The notes under the pieces: model-generated
Told to the model about the DNA's origin: nothing
Databases searched by the model: none
Seen by the model: only the letters and a program-made list of their open reading frames with translations
In this document: positions 35,177 through 44,231 of the stretch, piece by piece
How the letters are laid out: each line of letters starts with the position of its first letter
Numbering within the stretch: position 1 is the first letter of the stretch
Made by a program: the position numbers and the translations under genes
Origin: Neisseriaceae bacterium TC5R-5
GTDB taxonomy: Bacteria; Pseudomonadota; Gammaproteobacteria; Burkholderiales; Chromobacteriaceae
Assembly (NCBI GenBank): GCA_020830965.2
Contig: JACCFC020000004.1
Span: 62,001-126,000, forward strand
Direction of reading: 5' to 3'
DNA length: 64,000 nt

Positions 35177-35893
35177 ATGCGGCGAGCAGACAGATTGATG
35201 CAGATTTTATTGCTGATGCGCGGTCGACGTCGCACGACTGCACGTCAGTTGGCCGAATGGCTGGAGGTCTCTTTACGCACGGTTTACCGCGATATGGCCG
35301 ACCTCATGCAAAGCGGCACGCCCATCAATGGGGAGGCGGGTGAAGGATATTGGCTGGAGGCAGGGTTTAATCCGCCAGCCGCTTCTTTTTCTAGCCGGGA
35401 ACTGGCTGCACTGGAGGTCGGTGCGCGAATGCTGACCGCCTGGGCCGATCACGATACCGCGCAAGCGGCACAATCAGCCCTAGCACGTATTCACGCGGTA
35501 CTGGGTTCTACCGAGCTGCCGTTGGAACCGCTGTATGCGCCACCGAGCGCCTATTATCCGCGCGATCGCTTAACACCATTACGCGATGCCATTTTGCAAC
35601 GGCAAGCTTTAACGGTGCAGTATCAGGATGCACAGGCACAAAGCAGCGAGCGCATTCTATGCCCAGTGGCCCTGTTTTTTTGGGGGGATCGCTGGGTGCT
35701 GGCCGCTTGGTGCGCCTTACGTGCTGCTTATCGCAGTTTTCGTGTCGACAGACTGCAAAGCTGGCAACCCTGTGAGCAAAATTATCCCGAGGATATCAGT
35801 CTGGATGCCTATGTACGCCAACACGATTGCAGCCAGCACGTAGCCAACTGGTTACAGCAAAATAATCGGCGGGCTTGGCATGCCGAATCGTGA
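35177..35893 (+). CDS. HTH/WYL-domain transcriptional regulator (YafY-like)
   Basis: 238 aa from the ATG at 35177, with AGGGA about 9 bases upstream; an upstream start at 35120 is less likely. An N-terminal HTH_11 domain (RLMQILLLMRGRRRTTARQLAEWL, quoted in part, then VSLRTVYRDMADLMQSG) is followed by a WYL domain (residues ~130-215) with ERILCPVALFFWGDRWVLAAWC and YRSFRVDRLQ. WYL domains sense nucleic-acid or small-molecule ligands. The regulon is unknown. It is divergent from the solute-binding protein gene, a possible target. Confidence 0.87.
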   Translation: MRRADRLMQILLLMRGRRRTTARQLAEWLEVSLRTVYRDMADLMQSGTPINGEAGEGYWLEAGFNPPAASFSSRELAALEVGARMLTAWADHDTAQAAQSALARIHAVLGSTELPLEPLYAPPSAYYPRDRLTPLRDAILQRQALTVQYQDAQAQSSERILCPVALFFWGDRWVLAAWCALRAAYRSFRVDRLQSWQPCEQNYPEDISLDAYVRQHDCSQHVANWLQQNNRRAWHAES

Positions 35894-35955
35894 ATGCCTC
35901 ACTCACCCCTCCTAAAGCTTGCCATAGCCAACGCAGCCATCTCCTTCTTACAGAT

Positions 35956-36037
35956 TTAGCGCCGCGAACAAATCCACTGATCCAAGGTTGCACCGCGTGA
36001 GCGTAGAGACCATGCGGTGTCTTGTTGCCCACTCTAT
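35956..36037. mobile_element. MITE-like remnant E
   Basis: TTA followed by GCGCCGCGAACAAATCCACTGATCC (positions 35959-35983) resembles the reverse-orientation left end of the family, and CTTGTTGCCCACTC at 36021-36034 resembles the opposite end. The interior is only ~40 bases and mostly unrelated. It is probably an old deleted copy. Confidence 0.4.
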
Positions 36038-36099
36038 ATTCAGAGTTTTTGTTTTCGGTAGTAAAGCATTGATGTTTATTCACTAATTTTTTAAAAAAT

Positions 36100-36127
36100 T
36101 TGCATGGGATATAAAAATACCTATAAT
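36100..36127 (+). promoter_or_regulatory. Predicted promoter of the PHB depolymerase gene
   Basis: -35 TTGCAT at 36100-36105, 16-base spacer, -10 TATAAT at 36122-36127. Transcription would begin near 36134, leaving a ~130-base AT-rich leader before the ATG at 36264. Confidence 0.55.
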
Positions 36128-36263
36128 GCGAGGCGTTACATTAGATTTTTGACATAAAAATTAATAAATCATTATTCCTTATGGAAGTTAATTGTTCGGT
36201 ATTGCTGAGCATGAAATGTGCGATATGTAACTTTATTATTCATGACATAGAGGAACTAGAGAG

Positions 36264-37733
36264 ATGAAACACCAGCTGTATAAATTGTGCTGTGCGGCCG
36301 CTATTGCGGCTCTGGGCACTGGAGTCAGTCACGCCGCCGTTGATTTACCAGCACTGAATATCGACAAAAGCCAAACCACCGTCTCCGGGCTGTCCTCTGG
36401 TGGCTTTATGGCAGTACAACTGCATGTAGCTTACTCGGCCACCTTCAAAAAAGGGGCCGGAATTGTCGCTGGCGGACCATTCTACTGCGCGGAAGGTTCG
36501 GTGATGAATGCAACCGGCCGGTGTATGGCCAGCCCTGCTGGTATCAGCACCAGCACTCTGGTGAACACCACCAATAGCTGGGCCAGTCAAGGTTTAATCG
36601 ATCCAGTGGCCAATTTGCAGGAATCCAGGGTCTATCTGTTTTCTGGCACCTTGGACAGTACCGTCAAGCAGGGAGTCATGAATGCCTTGCAGACTTACTA
36701 TCAGAGCTTTGTGCCTGCAGCCAACACCATTTACAAGAACAATATCGCCGCCGAACACGCGATGATTACCGACGACTTTGGCAGTAGTTGCGCGACCAAT
36801 GGCACCCCTTATATCAATAATTGTAATGTTGATCTGGCTGGTAATATTCTTACCCATCTATACGGCACGCTGAACGCACGCAACACCGCGGCCTTAGCAG
36901 AAGCCAATTTTGTCGAGTTCAACCAGAACAAATTCATCACCAATCATGGCATGGCCACCACCGGCTGGGCTTATATTCCGCAAGCGTGTAAAGCGGGCAG
37001 CAGTTGTCGTTTGCATGTGGTGATGCACGGTTGTAAGCAGAATATCAATGATATCCAGCAGCGTTATGTACGTAACACCGGTTACAACCGCTGGGCAGAT
37101 AGCAATAATATCGTCGTGCTCTATCCGCAAACCAGCACCTTGGCGACCAATAGTTGTTGGGACTGGTGGGGCTATGACAGCGCTAATTATGCGAAGAAAT
37201 CCGGCCCGCAAATGGCTGCGATCAAGGCAATGGTAGATCAGTTGTCTTCCGGTAGTAGCGGCGGTGGCAGTACCCCTCCCCCCGCGAATACCCTGCCCGC
37301 CCCCAGCAATGTCAGCACCACCAATGCCAGCGATAGCAGCATGACGATCAACTGGAGCGCCGTCAGCAGTGCCAGCGGCTATAACGTTTATCGCAATGGT
37401 AACAAGGCTAATGCAGCAGCGCTGAGCAACACCAATTTCACCGATACAGCCCTGTCACCGGCGACGCAATACAGCTGGAGCGTGCGCGCCATCGACAGCA
37501 CCGGCAATGAAGGGGCAGCTTCGGCTGCGGTCAGTGCCAGCACAACCGGTGCCGCAGTTAGCTGCGTAACAGCAACAAATTATGCGCACACCACTGCTGG
37601 CCGGGCATCCCAAACTGCCGGGACCACCTATGCCAACGGTTCCAATCAGAATATGGGTTTGTGGAATACTTTTGTAACTACCACGCTGAAGATGACCGGG
37701 CCTAATTACTATGTGATTGGCACGTGTCCGTAA
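36264..37733 (+). CDS. Extracellular poly(3-hydroxybutyrate) depolymerase
   Basis: 489 aa. A signal peptide ends in VSHA (about residue 24). The catalytic domain (about 30-330) has the lipase-box GLSSG with Ser44 near the N-terminus, Asp in FSGTLDSTV (about 131) and His in EHAM (about 166), the order of the circularly permuted catalytic type. HGCKQN is also present. A Ser/Gly/Pro linker at about 330-345 leads to a fibronectin type III domain (about 347-430) and a short C-terminal module with WNTFVTTTLK that probably binds the polymer. It is secreted to hydrolyse extracellular PHB granules. The ATG has GAGG upstream. Confidence 0.9.
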   Translation: MKHQLYKLCCAAAIAALGTGVSHAAVDLPALNIDKSQTTVSGLSSGGFMAVQLHVAYSATFKKGAGIVAGGPFYCAEGSVMNATGRCMASPAGISTSTLVNTTNSWASQGLIDPVANLQESRVYLFSGTLDSTVKQGVMNALQTYYQSFVPAANTIYKNNIAAEHAMITDDFGSSCATNGTPYINNCNVDLAGNILTHLYGTLNARNTAALAEANFVEFNQNKFITNHGMATTGWAYIPQACKAGSSCRLHVVMHGCKQNINDIQQRYVRNTGYNRWADSNNIVVLYPQTSTLATNSCWDWWGYDSANYAKKSGPQMAAIKAMVDQLSSGSSGGGSTPPPANTLPAPSNVSTTNASDSSMTINWSAVSSASGYNVYRNGNKANAAALSNTNFTDTALSPATQYSWSVRAIDSTGNEGAASAAVSASTTGAAVSCVTATNYAHTTAGRASQTAGTTYANGSNQNMGLWNTFVTTTLKMTGPNYYVIGTCP

Positions 37734-37768
37734 ACTGACTACTGCCCTGGGTCTGAACAAGCTTAGCG

Positions 37769-37815
37769 CTCAGCGCGCCTCGCAGCGGAGGCTGCGCTGA
37801 GTTTGTTAGCGACTC
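37769..37815. terminator. Strong hairpin between PHB depolymerase and msrB, with a MITE-like end
   Basis: CTCAGCGCGCCTC pairs with GAGGC-GCGCTGAG across GCAGCG (37769-37801), with one bulged T. The plus strand continues with TTTGTTAGCGACTCTTTT, so it can end the depolymerase transcript. GTTTGTTAGCGACTC at 37801-37815 equals the right terminus of the MITE family and supplies the last two codons and the stop of msrB. Confidence 0.7.
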
Positions 37816-38207
37816 TTTTCATCCGGCTTAAAATGCAAAGCGACCGAGTTAATGCAGTAACGCTCGCCAGTCGGCTCTGGCCCATCCGGGAACACATGAC
37901 CCAGGTGCGCATCACAGTGAGAGCAGCGTACTTCAATACGCTGCATACCGTGGCTATGATCATGCAGGCGCTTGATCCGTGCTTCGGCCGCTTCCGCCCA
38001 GAAACTGGGCCAGCCACAATGGGCATCAAATTTATTATTCGCATGAAACAATAGCGTGTCACAGCACAGACAATGATAGTTACCCGCTTCTTCGCGCCGA
38101 TAATGCTCACCACTAAAGGGAGCTTCGGTGCCTCCCTGACGAGTAACACGGTACTGTTCCGGGCTAAGTTGTTGCTGCCATTCTTGTTCACTTTTATGTA
38201 GGGTCAT
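37806..38207 (-). CDS. msrB: Peptide-methionine (R)-S-oxide reductase MsrB
   Basis: 133 aa, typical length. It reduces the R epimer of methionine sulfoxide in proteins. The structural zinc site is CLCC (Cys46 and Cys49) plus CSHC (Cys95 and Cys98), and the catalytic Cys118 lies in GERYCINSVALHF. Cys64 in HCGWPSF may be the recycling cysteine. It is 20 bases upstream of nothing on the same strand; the dGTPase gene ends 20 bases 5' of its start, so the two may be co-transcribed. Confidence 0.95.
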   Translation of the reverse strand: MTLHKSEQEWQQQLSPEQYRVTRQGGTEAPFSGEHYRREEAGNYHCLCCDTLLFHANNKFDAHCGWPSFWAEAAEARIKRLHDHSHGMQRIEVRCSHCDAHLGHVFPDGPEPTGERYCINSVALHFKPDEKSR

Positions 38208-38227
38208 GCTTATTTTCCTCAGTGAGT

Positions 38228-39592
38228 CTACAGGATGCCAACGCCAGAAATTTCGCGCGCCAGGTCGGCTGCATAGTTGTCGGTCATGCCGCCAACAAAG
38301 TCCAGCACTTTCATATAGGCCGCATACAAGCTATCGTCCTCCGAGTATTCCTCAAGCAGGCCGATAGCCAGTTGTTGGCGTGGCTTCAGGCTTTCTTTGC
38401 CACCGACAACAGCAGCATGTACTGCTGGCACCAACGCATCCAGCAGCACAGCAATGCAGGGATAAGCAGCCAGTTCGGTCACTAGCTTGGTGCGATGGCG
38501 ATAAACACGGGTGCTGGCCAGATCCTTCGCTGCCAGCAGCGCATCGTGCACATTGCTATCACATAGATTGATCAAGTCTTTGGCTGGAAGCTGGCCGGCT
38601 AATAAGGCCTGCTGATATTGCATGAATTTTCCCGCGACTTCATTAACACAGTCGCCAATGGCCTTACCACGCAGAGCGGCACATTGCTGCTTAACGTTTT
38701 GCACATTACCGAGAGGCTTATCTTTAGCAAAGCAGGCTAAAGGTTTACTGAATTCTGCAAAGTCAAGAATACCGATTTCCACCGCGTCTTCCAGATCAAG
38801 AATGGCGTAACAGATATCATCGGCAGCCTCCATTAAATAGGAGAGTGGATGGCGACTCCATTCATTCTGACCGCGCGATAACAGACCCAACTCGTCAGCA
38901 ATGCACTGAAAATATGCTAGTTCGGTGCGATAAATATTAAATTTACCGAGCTGCTGTGCGGTAATAGCGCTGGATGTCCACGGATATTTAATCAATGTTC
39001 CCAGTGCCGCTGCGGTAAGGCGCATGCCACCGGCACCACCATACATTTCCAGTGAAGTCAGCATACGCAAGCTATGTGCATTACCCTCATAGGTTTGCAC
39101 ATCACAAGTCTGTTCTGGTGTAAGCCCTTGCAGCCAATGGCGATGACGTTCGTCGCGAAACCAATCACGCAATGCATCTTCACCAGTATGACCAAATGGC
39201 GGATTACCGATGTCATGCGCTAGGCATGCCACTTGTACCACGGTACCAATATCGTGGGCCGTATAGCCCGCAGGGAGTTGCCCTCCCTGTTGCAGTTTCA
39301 GGCCAACACGGTTGCCCAGGCTACGGCCAACGCTGGCGACTTCCACACTGTGCGTGAGTCGATTATGCGTATGGTCGTTTCTGGCCAGCGGGTGTACCTG
39401 GGTTTTGCGCCCGAGCCGACGAAAGGCGCTGGAGAACACGATGCGATCATGATCAATGTGAAAATCAGTACGCAAGCCCTGACTGCCCTCTTCTGTGGCC
39501 GGGGTACGGGTTTCGCTGATGATGTCTTGGTTAATTTTAAAGCGACAGGTGGAGAGCAAAGCTTCCCAATTCATAGCTGCGGAGGTGGTCAT
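38228..39592 (-). CDS. dgt: dGTPase-family deoxynucleotide triphosphohydrolase
   Basis: 454 aa. It hydrolyses dNTPs, classically dGTP, to the nucleoside and tripolyphosphate. Visible are the HD-domain ligands: His81 in RLTHSVEV, His126-Asp127 in CLAHDIGNPPFGHTGEDAL, and a later Asp in MEAADDICYAILDLEDAVE. FSSAFRRLGRKTQVHPL is the usual nucleotide-binding segment. The start could be Met1 or Met7. msrB follows 20 bases downstream. Confidence 0.9.
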   Translation of the reverse strand: MTTSAAMNWEALLSTCRFKINQDIISETRTPATEEGSQGLRTDFHIDHDRIVFSSAFRRLGRKTQVHPLARNDHTHNRLTHSVEVASVGRSLGNRVGLKLQQGGQLPAGYTAHDIGTVVQVACLAHDIGNPPFGHTGEDALRDWFRDERHRHWLQGLTPEQTCDVQTYEGNAHSLRMLTSLEMYGGAGGMRLTAAALGTLIKYPWTSSAITAQQLGKFNIYRTELAYFQCIADELGLLSRGQNEWSRHPLSYLMEAADDICYAILDLEDAVEIGILDFAEFSKPLACFAKDKPLGNVQNVKQQCAALRGKAIGDCVNEVAGKFMQYQQALLAGQLPAKDLINLCDSNVHDALLAAKDLASTRVYRHRTKLVTELAAYPCIAVLLDALVPAVHAAVVGGKESLKPRQQLAIGLLEEYSEDDSLYAAYMKVLDFVGGMTDNYAADLAREISGVGIL

Positions 39593-39649
39593 GAGGAGGC
39601 GCGCGGTGGCGAGAATGACGGAAGTCTTGATGATAGGGGGTCAAGGATA

Positions 39650-39679
39650 AAAACAAAAGAGCCAGCATAACGCTGGCTC
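39650..39679 (-). terminator. Terminator of the glycine-zipper lipoprotein gene
   Basis: GAGCCAGC/GCTGGCTC with an ATAAC loop (39659-39679). On the minus strand it is followed by TTTTGTTTTT, about 60 bases after the stop of the gene at 39740-39955. Confidence 0.8.
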
Positions 39680-39739
39680 ACTATAGACGGTCAAGCTTAA
39701 CAAGAGTTTGTCATTACCCTTTGACGCCTAAAAATAGGC

Positions 39740-39955
39740 TTATTTACCACCCACATTACGACCGACCACCCCGCCAATTACAGCGCCACCCAAGATAGCA
39801 CCGGTATCACCACGAGAGACCGCTGAACCAACAATAGCACCACCAGCTGCGCCCACGGCAGTATTCCTGTCTCGCTCAGACATCGTCGCACAACCAGATA
39901 AGGTGGCGATACCAAGCAATGTTACCGTTAGTGTTGTCACTAGTTTGCTACGCAT
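39740..39955 (-). CDS. Small glycine-zipper lipoprotein (OsmB-like)
   Basis: 71 aa. A lipoprotein signal ends in LSGC with lipidated Cys22. The rest is a glycine-zipper (AVGAAGGAIVGSAVSRGDTGA then ILGGAVIGGVVGRNVGG), two short helices that can pack in a membrane. OsmB-type lipoproteins are often induced by osmotic or envelope stress. It is probably a single-gene transcript with its own terminator. Confidence 0.85.
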   Translation of the reverse strand: MRSKLVTTLTVTLLGIATLSGCATMSERDRNTAVGAAGGAIVGSAVSRGDTGAILGGAVIGGVVGRNVGGK

Positions 39956-40044
39956 TTTCTATCTCCCGAGAAGAACCAAAAGGTGCTTTTACTATAGGAT
40001 AAATACCATTTTTTGTATGACTTTGCGCACAATAAGCATCAGTG

Positions 40045-40617
40045 CTACCGCTTTACCTCTATTTGATCAGGATGCAAAAAGCAACTGTGGATGTGGTCGC
40101 TGACGACGCCGGTGGCTTGCAGGTACGCATACACCACGGTACTGCCAACAAAATTCATACCCGCCCGTTTCAGCTCTCGGCTGATGTGGTCAGACAACGG
40201 GGTAGATGCCGGGCAGTCACTATGCTGCGCCCAGCGACTAATAATGGGCTTTCCTTCCACCTGTGCCCACAGCCAGCTGGCAAAGCTGCCGTATTGTTGC
40301 TGCATCTGCAGAAAAACCTTGGCATTGCGAATGGCGCTCTGGATTTTCAGGCGGTTGCGCACAATGGCCGGATTTTGTAGTAAACGCTCGACATCGTCCT
40401 GCCCCATAGCCGCCACCTTGATCGGATCAAAATGATGAAAGGCCTCACGATAGCCTGCGCGTTTACGCAATATCGTGATCCAGGAAAGTCCGGCTTGCGC
40501 CCCTTCCAAAATCAACATTTCAAATAATTTGCAATCATCATGTTCCGGTCGGCCCCACTCCTGATCATGGTAGGCAATATAGACTGGATCATCACCGCAC
40601 CAGGCACAACGCTGCAT
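40045..40617 (-). CDS. tag: DNA-3-methyladenine glycosylase I
   Basis: 190 aa. Tag excises 3-methyladenine from alkylated DNA. The family zinc snap is visible: Cys4 in RCAWCG, His17 in YHDQEWG, and a late His/Cys pair in DHIHSCF. LFEMLILEGAQAGLSW with Glu38 holds the base-recognition residues. It begins 6 bases after fliW on the same strand. Confidence 0.95.
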   Translation of the reverse strand: MQRCAWCGDDPVYIAYHDQEWGRPEHDDCKLFEMLILEGAQAGLSWITILRKRAGYREAFHHFDPIKVAAMGQDDVERLLQNPAIVRNRLKIQSAIRNAKVFLQMQQQYGSFASWLWAQVEGKPIISRWAQHSDCPASTPLSDHISRELKRAGMNFVGSTVVYAYLQATGVVSDHIHSCFLHPDQIEVKR

Positions 40618-40623
40618 CTTTAA

Positions 40624-41061
40624 TTAACTCCGGTTATGTAGTAGCAGATCGCTTTGCAGGCCAAGCTTTTGTAAGCCAGTACGATTATGCAGATTAATTA
40701 CGAATGGATTGTGAATATTGGCCTTCAGTTTACCTAGCGCCGGATGGCTATGCTCCTCCTGGTTGGTGAGAATCACCAGGATAAGTGCTTCTTTTTGACT
40801 GCTTAGTCCAAGTTGAGCTACTTCGGCGTCGTTCAACTCGATTTCATAGTTGATGCCCAGCGTTTCCGGAATGGTGATACTGAAGATCACACCGGGATCA
40901 TCCAGGGATTGCATCCAGAAAACATGCGGTTCCGCATGGGTGGCATTGTGAAACAGTTTGAAGGTGGTGCAGTGCTCCAACGCCGGAATGCCTGCAGGAA
41001 AAGTAATGATGGTACTTTGGTCAATTTCTACTTGGCCGAGCTGTTTGGAAGTGAACTGCAT
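40624..41061 (-). CDS. fliW: Flagellar assembly factor FliW
   Basis: 145 aa. FliW binds flagellin and CsrA and times flagellin translation. Family features are TIITFPAGIPALEHCTTF near the N-terminus, FSITIPETLG in the middle and NIHNPFVINLHNRTGLQ towards the end. csrA and flagellin genes are not in the window, unlike the usual fliW-csrA pairing. It lies between ppk2 and tag on the same strand. Confidence 0.92.
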   Translation of the reverse strand: MQFTSKQLGQVEIDQSTIITFPAGIPALEHCTTFKLFHNATHAEPHVFWMQSLDDPGVIFSITIPETLGINYEIELNDAEVAQLGLSSQKEALILVILTNQEEHSHPALGKLKANIHNPFVINLHNRTGLQKLGLQSDLLLHNRS

Positions 41062-41120
41062 CGCAGACTCCTATTTTCGCAAGTTCAAATGCCCCATGCG
41101 CTGAGCTTGGGGCGCTGATA

Positions 41121-42158
41121 TTAGCTGAAGGATAGTGGTTTTTGCGGCTCTTCGCTGTCCATGCTGTGTGGGGGGCCGACGAGTAGCGGATCTGCCTGGC
41201 GAGCAACGCGCAAGTCTTTGTCGGGATAATTCAAGCTGGCGAGAAAATGACGGATACAGTTCAAGCGCGCGCGCTTTTTATCATCAGACTTGACGACTAC
41301 CCAAGGTGCATCGCCAGTATGGGTGTGGAAGAACATCGCTTCTTTAGCCGTAGTGTAATCATCCCATTTATCTAGCGATTGGATATCGATGGGAGACAGT
41401 TTCCAGTGTTTCAACGGATCATCACGACGGGAAATAAAGCGACGCAACTGCTCTTCGCGGCTCACCGAGAACCAAAACTTGAACAGATGAATACCACTAT
41501 TGACCAGCATGCGTTCCAGTTGAGGGGTCTGGCGCATGAACTCTAGATATTCATGCGGATGACAGAAACCCATTACCCGCTCTACGCCAGCACGGTTATA
41601 CCAAGAACGGTCAAAAAAGACGATTTCACCAGCAGTTGGCAGGTGTTGTATATAACGTTGAAAATACCATTGCCCACGCTCGCGATCTGAAGGCTTCTCC
41701 AGCGCAACAACGCGCGCACCACGCGGGTTGAGGTGCTCCATATAACGTTTGATCGTCCCACCCTTGCCAGCGGCATCGCGCCCTTCAAACAGAATAACGA
41801 GCTTCTGTCCGGTTTCTTTCACCCAGTTTTGTACTTTGAGTAATTCTGTCTGTAAGGCTTCTTTTTGTTTCTCGTATTCAACACGACCTAAACGGGTACG
41901 GTAGGGATAACTGGCCGGCAATTCGGCGCTACTGCTGTCTTCAGAGCTACCATGCGGCGCACTGGCCACTTGCAGAGCCATGGGCTGCTGGCTAATCGAC
42001 TCAATCGCCTTAACCGACTCCTTACGTACACGCACCATATTCTTGCGACGATGCGAAGTAGGAGAGCTAGCTACCGGCTCTGAGGAAGACATCGGCTCTA
42101 TCGTTTGCTCTGTAACGGGGGAATCAATGGGAGGTGTCAGAGTTTTATCTTGAGTCAT
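41121..42158 (-). CDS. ppk2: Polyphosphate kinase 2
   Basis: 345 aa. PPK2 transfers phosphate between polyphosphate and nucleotides. The first ~80 residues are a low-complexity, Ser/Pro/Glu-rich extension. The catalytic domain then has Walker A GRDAAGKGG (about 127-135), lid-region FQRYIQHLPTAGEIVFFDRSWYNRAG (the FFDRSWYNR Walker B is the key part) and the lid arginines in SREEQLRRFISR. It is a single-domain class I type enzyme that usually favours (d)NDP phosphorylation. It is upstream of fliW. Confidence 0.93.
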   Translation of the reverse strand: MTQDKTLTPPIDSPVTEQTIEPMSSSEPVASSPTSHRRKNMVRVRKESVKAIESISQQPMALQVASAPHGSSEDSSSAELPASYPYRTRLGRVEYEKQKEALQTELLKVQNWVKETGQKLVILFEGRDAAGKGGTIKRYMEHLNPRGARVVALEKPSDRERGQWYFQRYIQHLPTAGEIVFFDRSWYNRAGVERVMGFCHPHEYLEFMRQTPQLERMLVNSGIHLFKFWFSVSREEQLRRFISRRDDPLKHWKLSPIDIQSLDKWDDYTTAKEAMFFHTHTGDAPWVVVKSDDKKRARLNCIRHFLASLNYPDKDLRVARQADPLLVGPPHSMDSEEPQKPLSFS

Positions 42159-42271
42159 GCGAATCTCTTAGCATAGGGAATGCCTGAATGCTAACGCTAT
42201 TGACATTCCTCTGTCGAGATTGAGCAGCATAAACCTTGATCTAATACCAGTCTTTATGATGATGCAAACAC

Positions 42272-42304
42272 AACAGAGCAGGCGCAGACACAACCTGCTC
42301 TGTT
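42272..42304 (-). terminator. Terminator of the NCS1 permease gene
   Basis: Perfect 11-bp stem AACAGAGCAGG/CCTGCTCTGTT with an 11-base loop, 9 bases after the stop codon. On the minus strand the stem is followed by GTGTTTG. Confidence 0.7.
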
Positions 42305-42313
42305 ATTTGCAGC

Positions 42314-43729
42314 TTACTTGGCCGTAGTTGATTGCGGCTGTAATGCATGCTCGGGAAAGTTTTGTGTCTGATGTCGGGCCCAGAAGTAATACAGAATACC
42401 CGGGGCAATCACCCCAACCAACCAAGAAATATCTACGCCCCCCAAACTCGCTACCAGTGGTCCTTGGTAAAAACTACTGTCAATAAAAGGCAGCTGTACC
42501 AGTAAACCGAAGAAATACGTGGAAATCCCTACTTTATTCCAGCGCCCATAGCGGCCATCTGGATCATTCAAAGCCGGGATGTCATAGCGTTCTTTAGTAA
42601 TCCAGTAATAGTCCACCAGATTGATTGCACTCCATGGCGTAAAGAAGGTGAGCAGGAAGAGCAAGAAAGATTTAAAACTAGCCAGAAAGGATTGCTGGGC
42701 GAGTAAAGCCACCGAGGTGGAAATACTGACAATAACCAGTACAAAAATCAGACGTTGGAGTTGGCCTATTTTTAGATTGCGTTTAAAGCCATTCAGAATA
42801 GTGGCGAAGCACATGAAACTGCCATAAGTATTGAGAGTCGAAACCATGATTTTGCCAAAGGCAATGCTGAAAAACAGCAGGCTAGCGATAATGCCACCGC
42901 CACCTAGGCTAACAATATAAGACACTTCGCTACCGATAAACTCCTTGCCTGCAAGCGCAGCAGCAAATACCCCCAGCGTCATCGCCACTTGCGAGCCGAC
43001 TACCGAGCCAGCACCGACACAGAAGAAGGTTTTAACCGGGGAAGTATCACTGGGTAGATAGCGTGAGTAGTCAGCCACATAAGGGCCATAGGCAATTTGC
43101 CAGGAAGCCGACAATGACACAGCGAGCAGAAACTTATCTAAGGCAAAATGGCGGTTATTGAGCAGCAGGCTGACATCATGCATTGACAATAAACGGAAGA
43201 ACAAATAGGCAAAAGCAATGATGCCCAGTACGCTGGCAACCCGTCCCAAACTGTGGATCAGATGATAGCCACAAACAGTGGCAAACAGAATACTGATGGC
43301 AAACAGAAGAATTCCGCTGGTATCGCTAACATGCACCAGTTGAGCAATAGCTTGTCCGGCCAGAATGGTACCACTGGCAGTAAAGCCGATATACAAGATA
43401 CAGACCAGCACCAGTGGCAGCATCGCACCCAGCACGCCAAACTGTACACGGCTGGAAATCATTTGGGGCAAGCCCAGTTGCGGTCCTTGCGCACCATGCA
43501 GCGCCATCACGGCACCACCCATTAATTGACCAATCAGCAAGCCAATCAATGACCAGAACACATCACCACCTGCCACTACAGCGACCGCGCCGGTAATGAT
43601 GGCAGTGATTTGTAAATTGGCCCCTAACCATAGAGTCAGCTGGCTGGATGGTTTACCATGACGCTCATTCTCTGGTATGTAGTCGATAGAACGTGTTTCG
43701 ATTAGCGGTTTGCTTGAAGAAGTGCTCAT
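42314..43729 (-). CDS. NCS1-family purine/cytosine permease
   Basis: 471 aa with about 12 transmembrane helices. GKPSSQLTLWLGANLQITAII near the N-terminus, GGAVMALHGAQGPQLGLPQMISSR (in two parts: GAVMALHGAQGP, LPQMISSR) and YVADYSRYLP are the CodB/NCS1 motifs. The substrate could be cytosine, a purine, allantoin, hydantoin or thiamine precursors; none can be chosen without neighbours. A near-perfect 26-bp palindrome lies 208 bases upstream. Confidence 0.88.
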   Translation of the reverse strand: MSTSSSKPLIETRSIDYIPENERHGKPSSQLTLWLGANLQITAIITGAVAVVAGGDVFWSLIGLLIGQLMGGAVMALHGAQGPQLGLPQMISSRVQFGVLGAMLPLVLVCILYIGFTASGTILAGQAIAQLVHVSDTSGILLFAISILFATVCGYHLIHSLGRVASVLGIIAFAYLFFRLLSMHDVSLLLNNRHFALDKFLLAVSLSASWQIAYGPYVADYSRYLPSDTSPVKTFFCVGAGSVVGSQVAMTLGVFAAALAGKEFIGSEVSYIVSLGGGGIIASLLFFSIAFGKIMVSTLNTYGSFMCFATILNGFKRNLKIGQLQRLIFVLVIVSISTSVALLAQQSFLASFKSFLLFLLTFFTPWSAINLVDYYWITKERYDIPALNDPDGRYGRWNKVGISTYFFGLLVQLPFIDSSFYQGPLVASLGGVDISWLVGVIAPGILYYFWARHQTQNFPEHALQPQSTTAK

Positions 43730-44231
43730 ATAGGGTTCTCCTCTACTTGTTGTCCGGCGACCTTAAAGATCGCTACGCATTTTTTAAAACCGATCACCTT
43801 AGCCGGCGACTTATCACTTAAAGTCAACATAGTTACCCATGTATCGCATGCAACTTGATCACAAAAACGCTCAATTTATTGTTATTAAATGATATTTTTC
43901 AACGGACTCCTGCTTGGCCTGTCTGGTCAATTGGCAACGTTATCTGTATATACATATAACGTCAACTGCTTAATTAAAGTTGTCAAGCAATGCCAATTTA
44001 ATGAATGACTACTAAGTGCCCTTATCAGGCCTCTGCTGAACTAATACACTCGGATACCAGTTTTTGTGAACAATCCGCATTCGGGTACACTTAGCACTCA
44101 ATCGACCCTGCCGGGCTTTGCTGGCTGCCACTATCACGCACCTATGCCTGTTTTGGGTATCGGATAAAATTCGGGAATACAGCCAGGAAAGCGAGAAATA
44201 AACATTTTACTCATTACACAATATCAGAACG
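43730..44231. other. 502-base intergenic region between divergent genes
   Basis: No gene is seen. It is AT-rich in the middle and must contain the promoters of the NCS1 permease (minus) and the YgjP-like gene (plus). The only clear structure is the palindrome at 43937-43962. Confidence 0.7.
43937..43962. promoter_or_regulatory. Near-perfect 26-bp palindrome, candidate operator
   Basis: ACGTTAT-C-TGTATATACA-T-ATAACGT: every position pairs except one C/T pair. The inner TGTATATACA is itself a perfect 10-bp palindrome. GntR- or TetR-type dimers bind such sites. It lies in the spacer upstream of the NCS1 permease. Confidence 0.5.

Noticed and set aside
43937-43962. Possible LexA box (CTGTATATAC...)
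   Set aside because: The right half lacks ACAG at the required spacing; the larger palindrome explains the sequence better.
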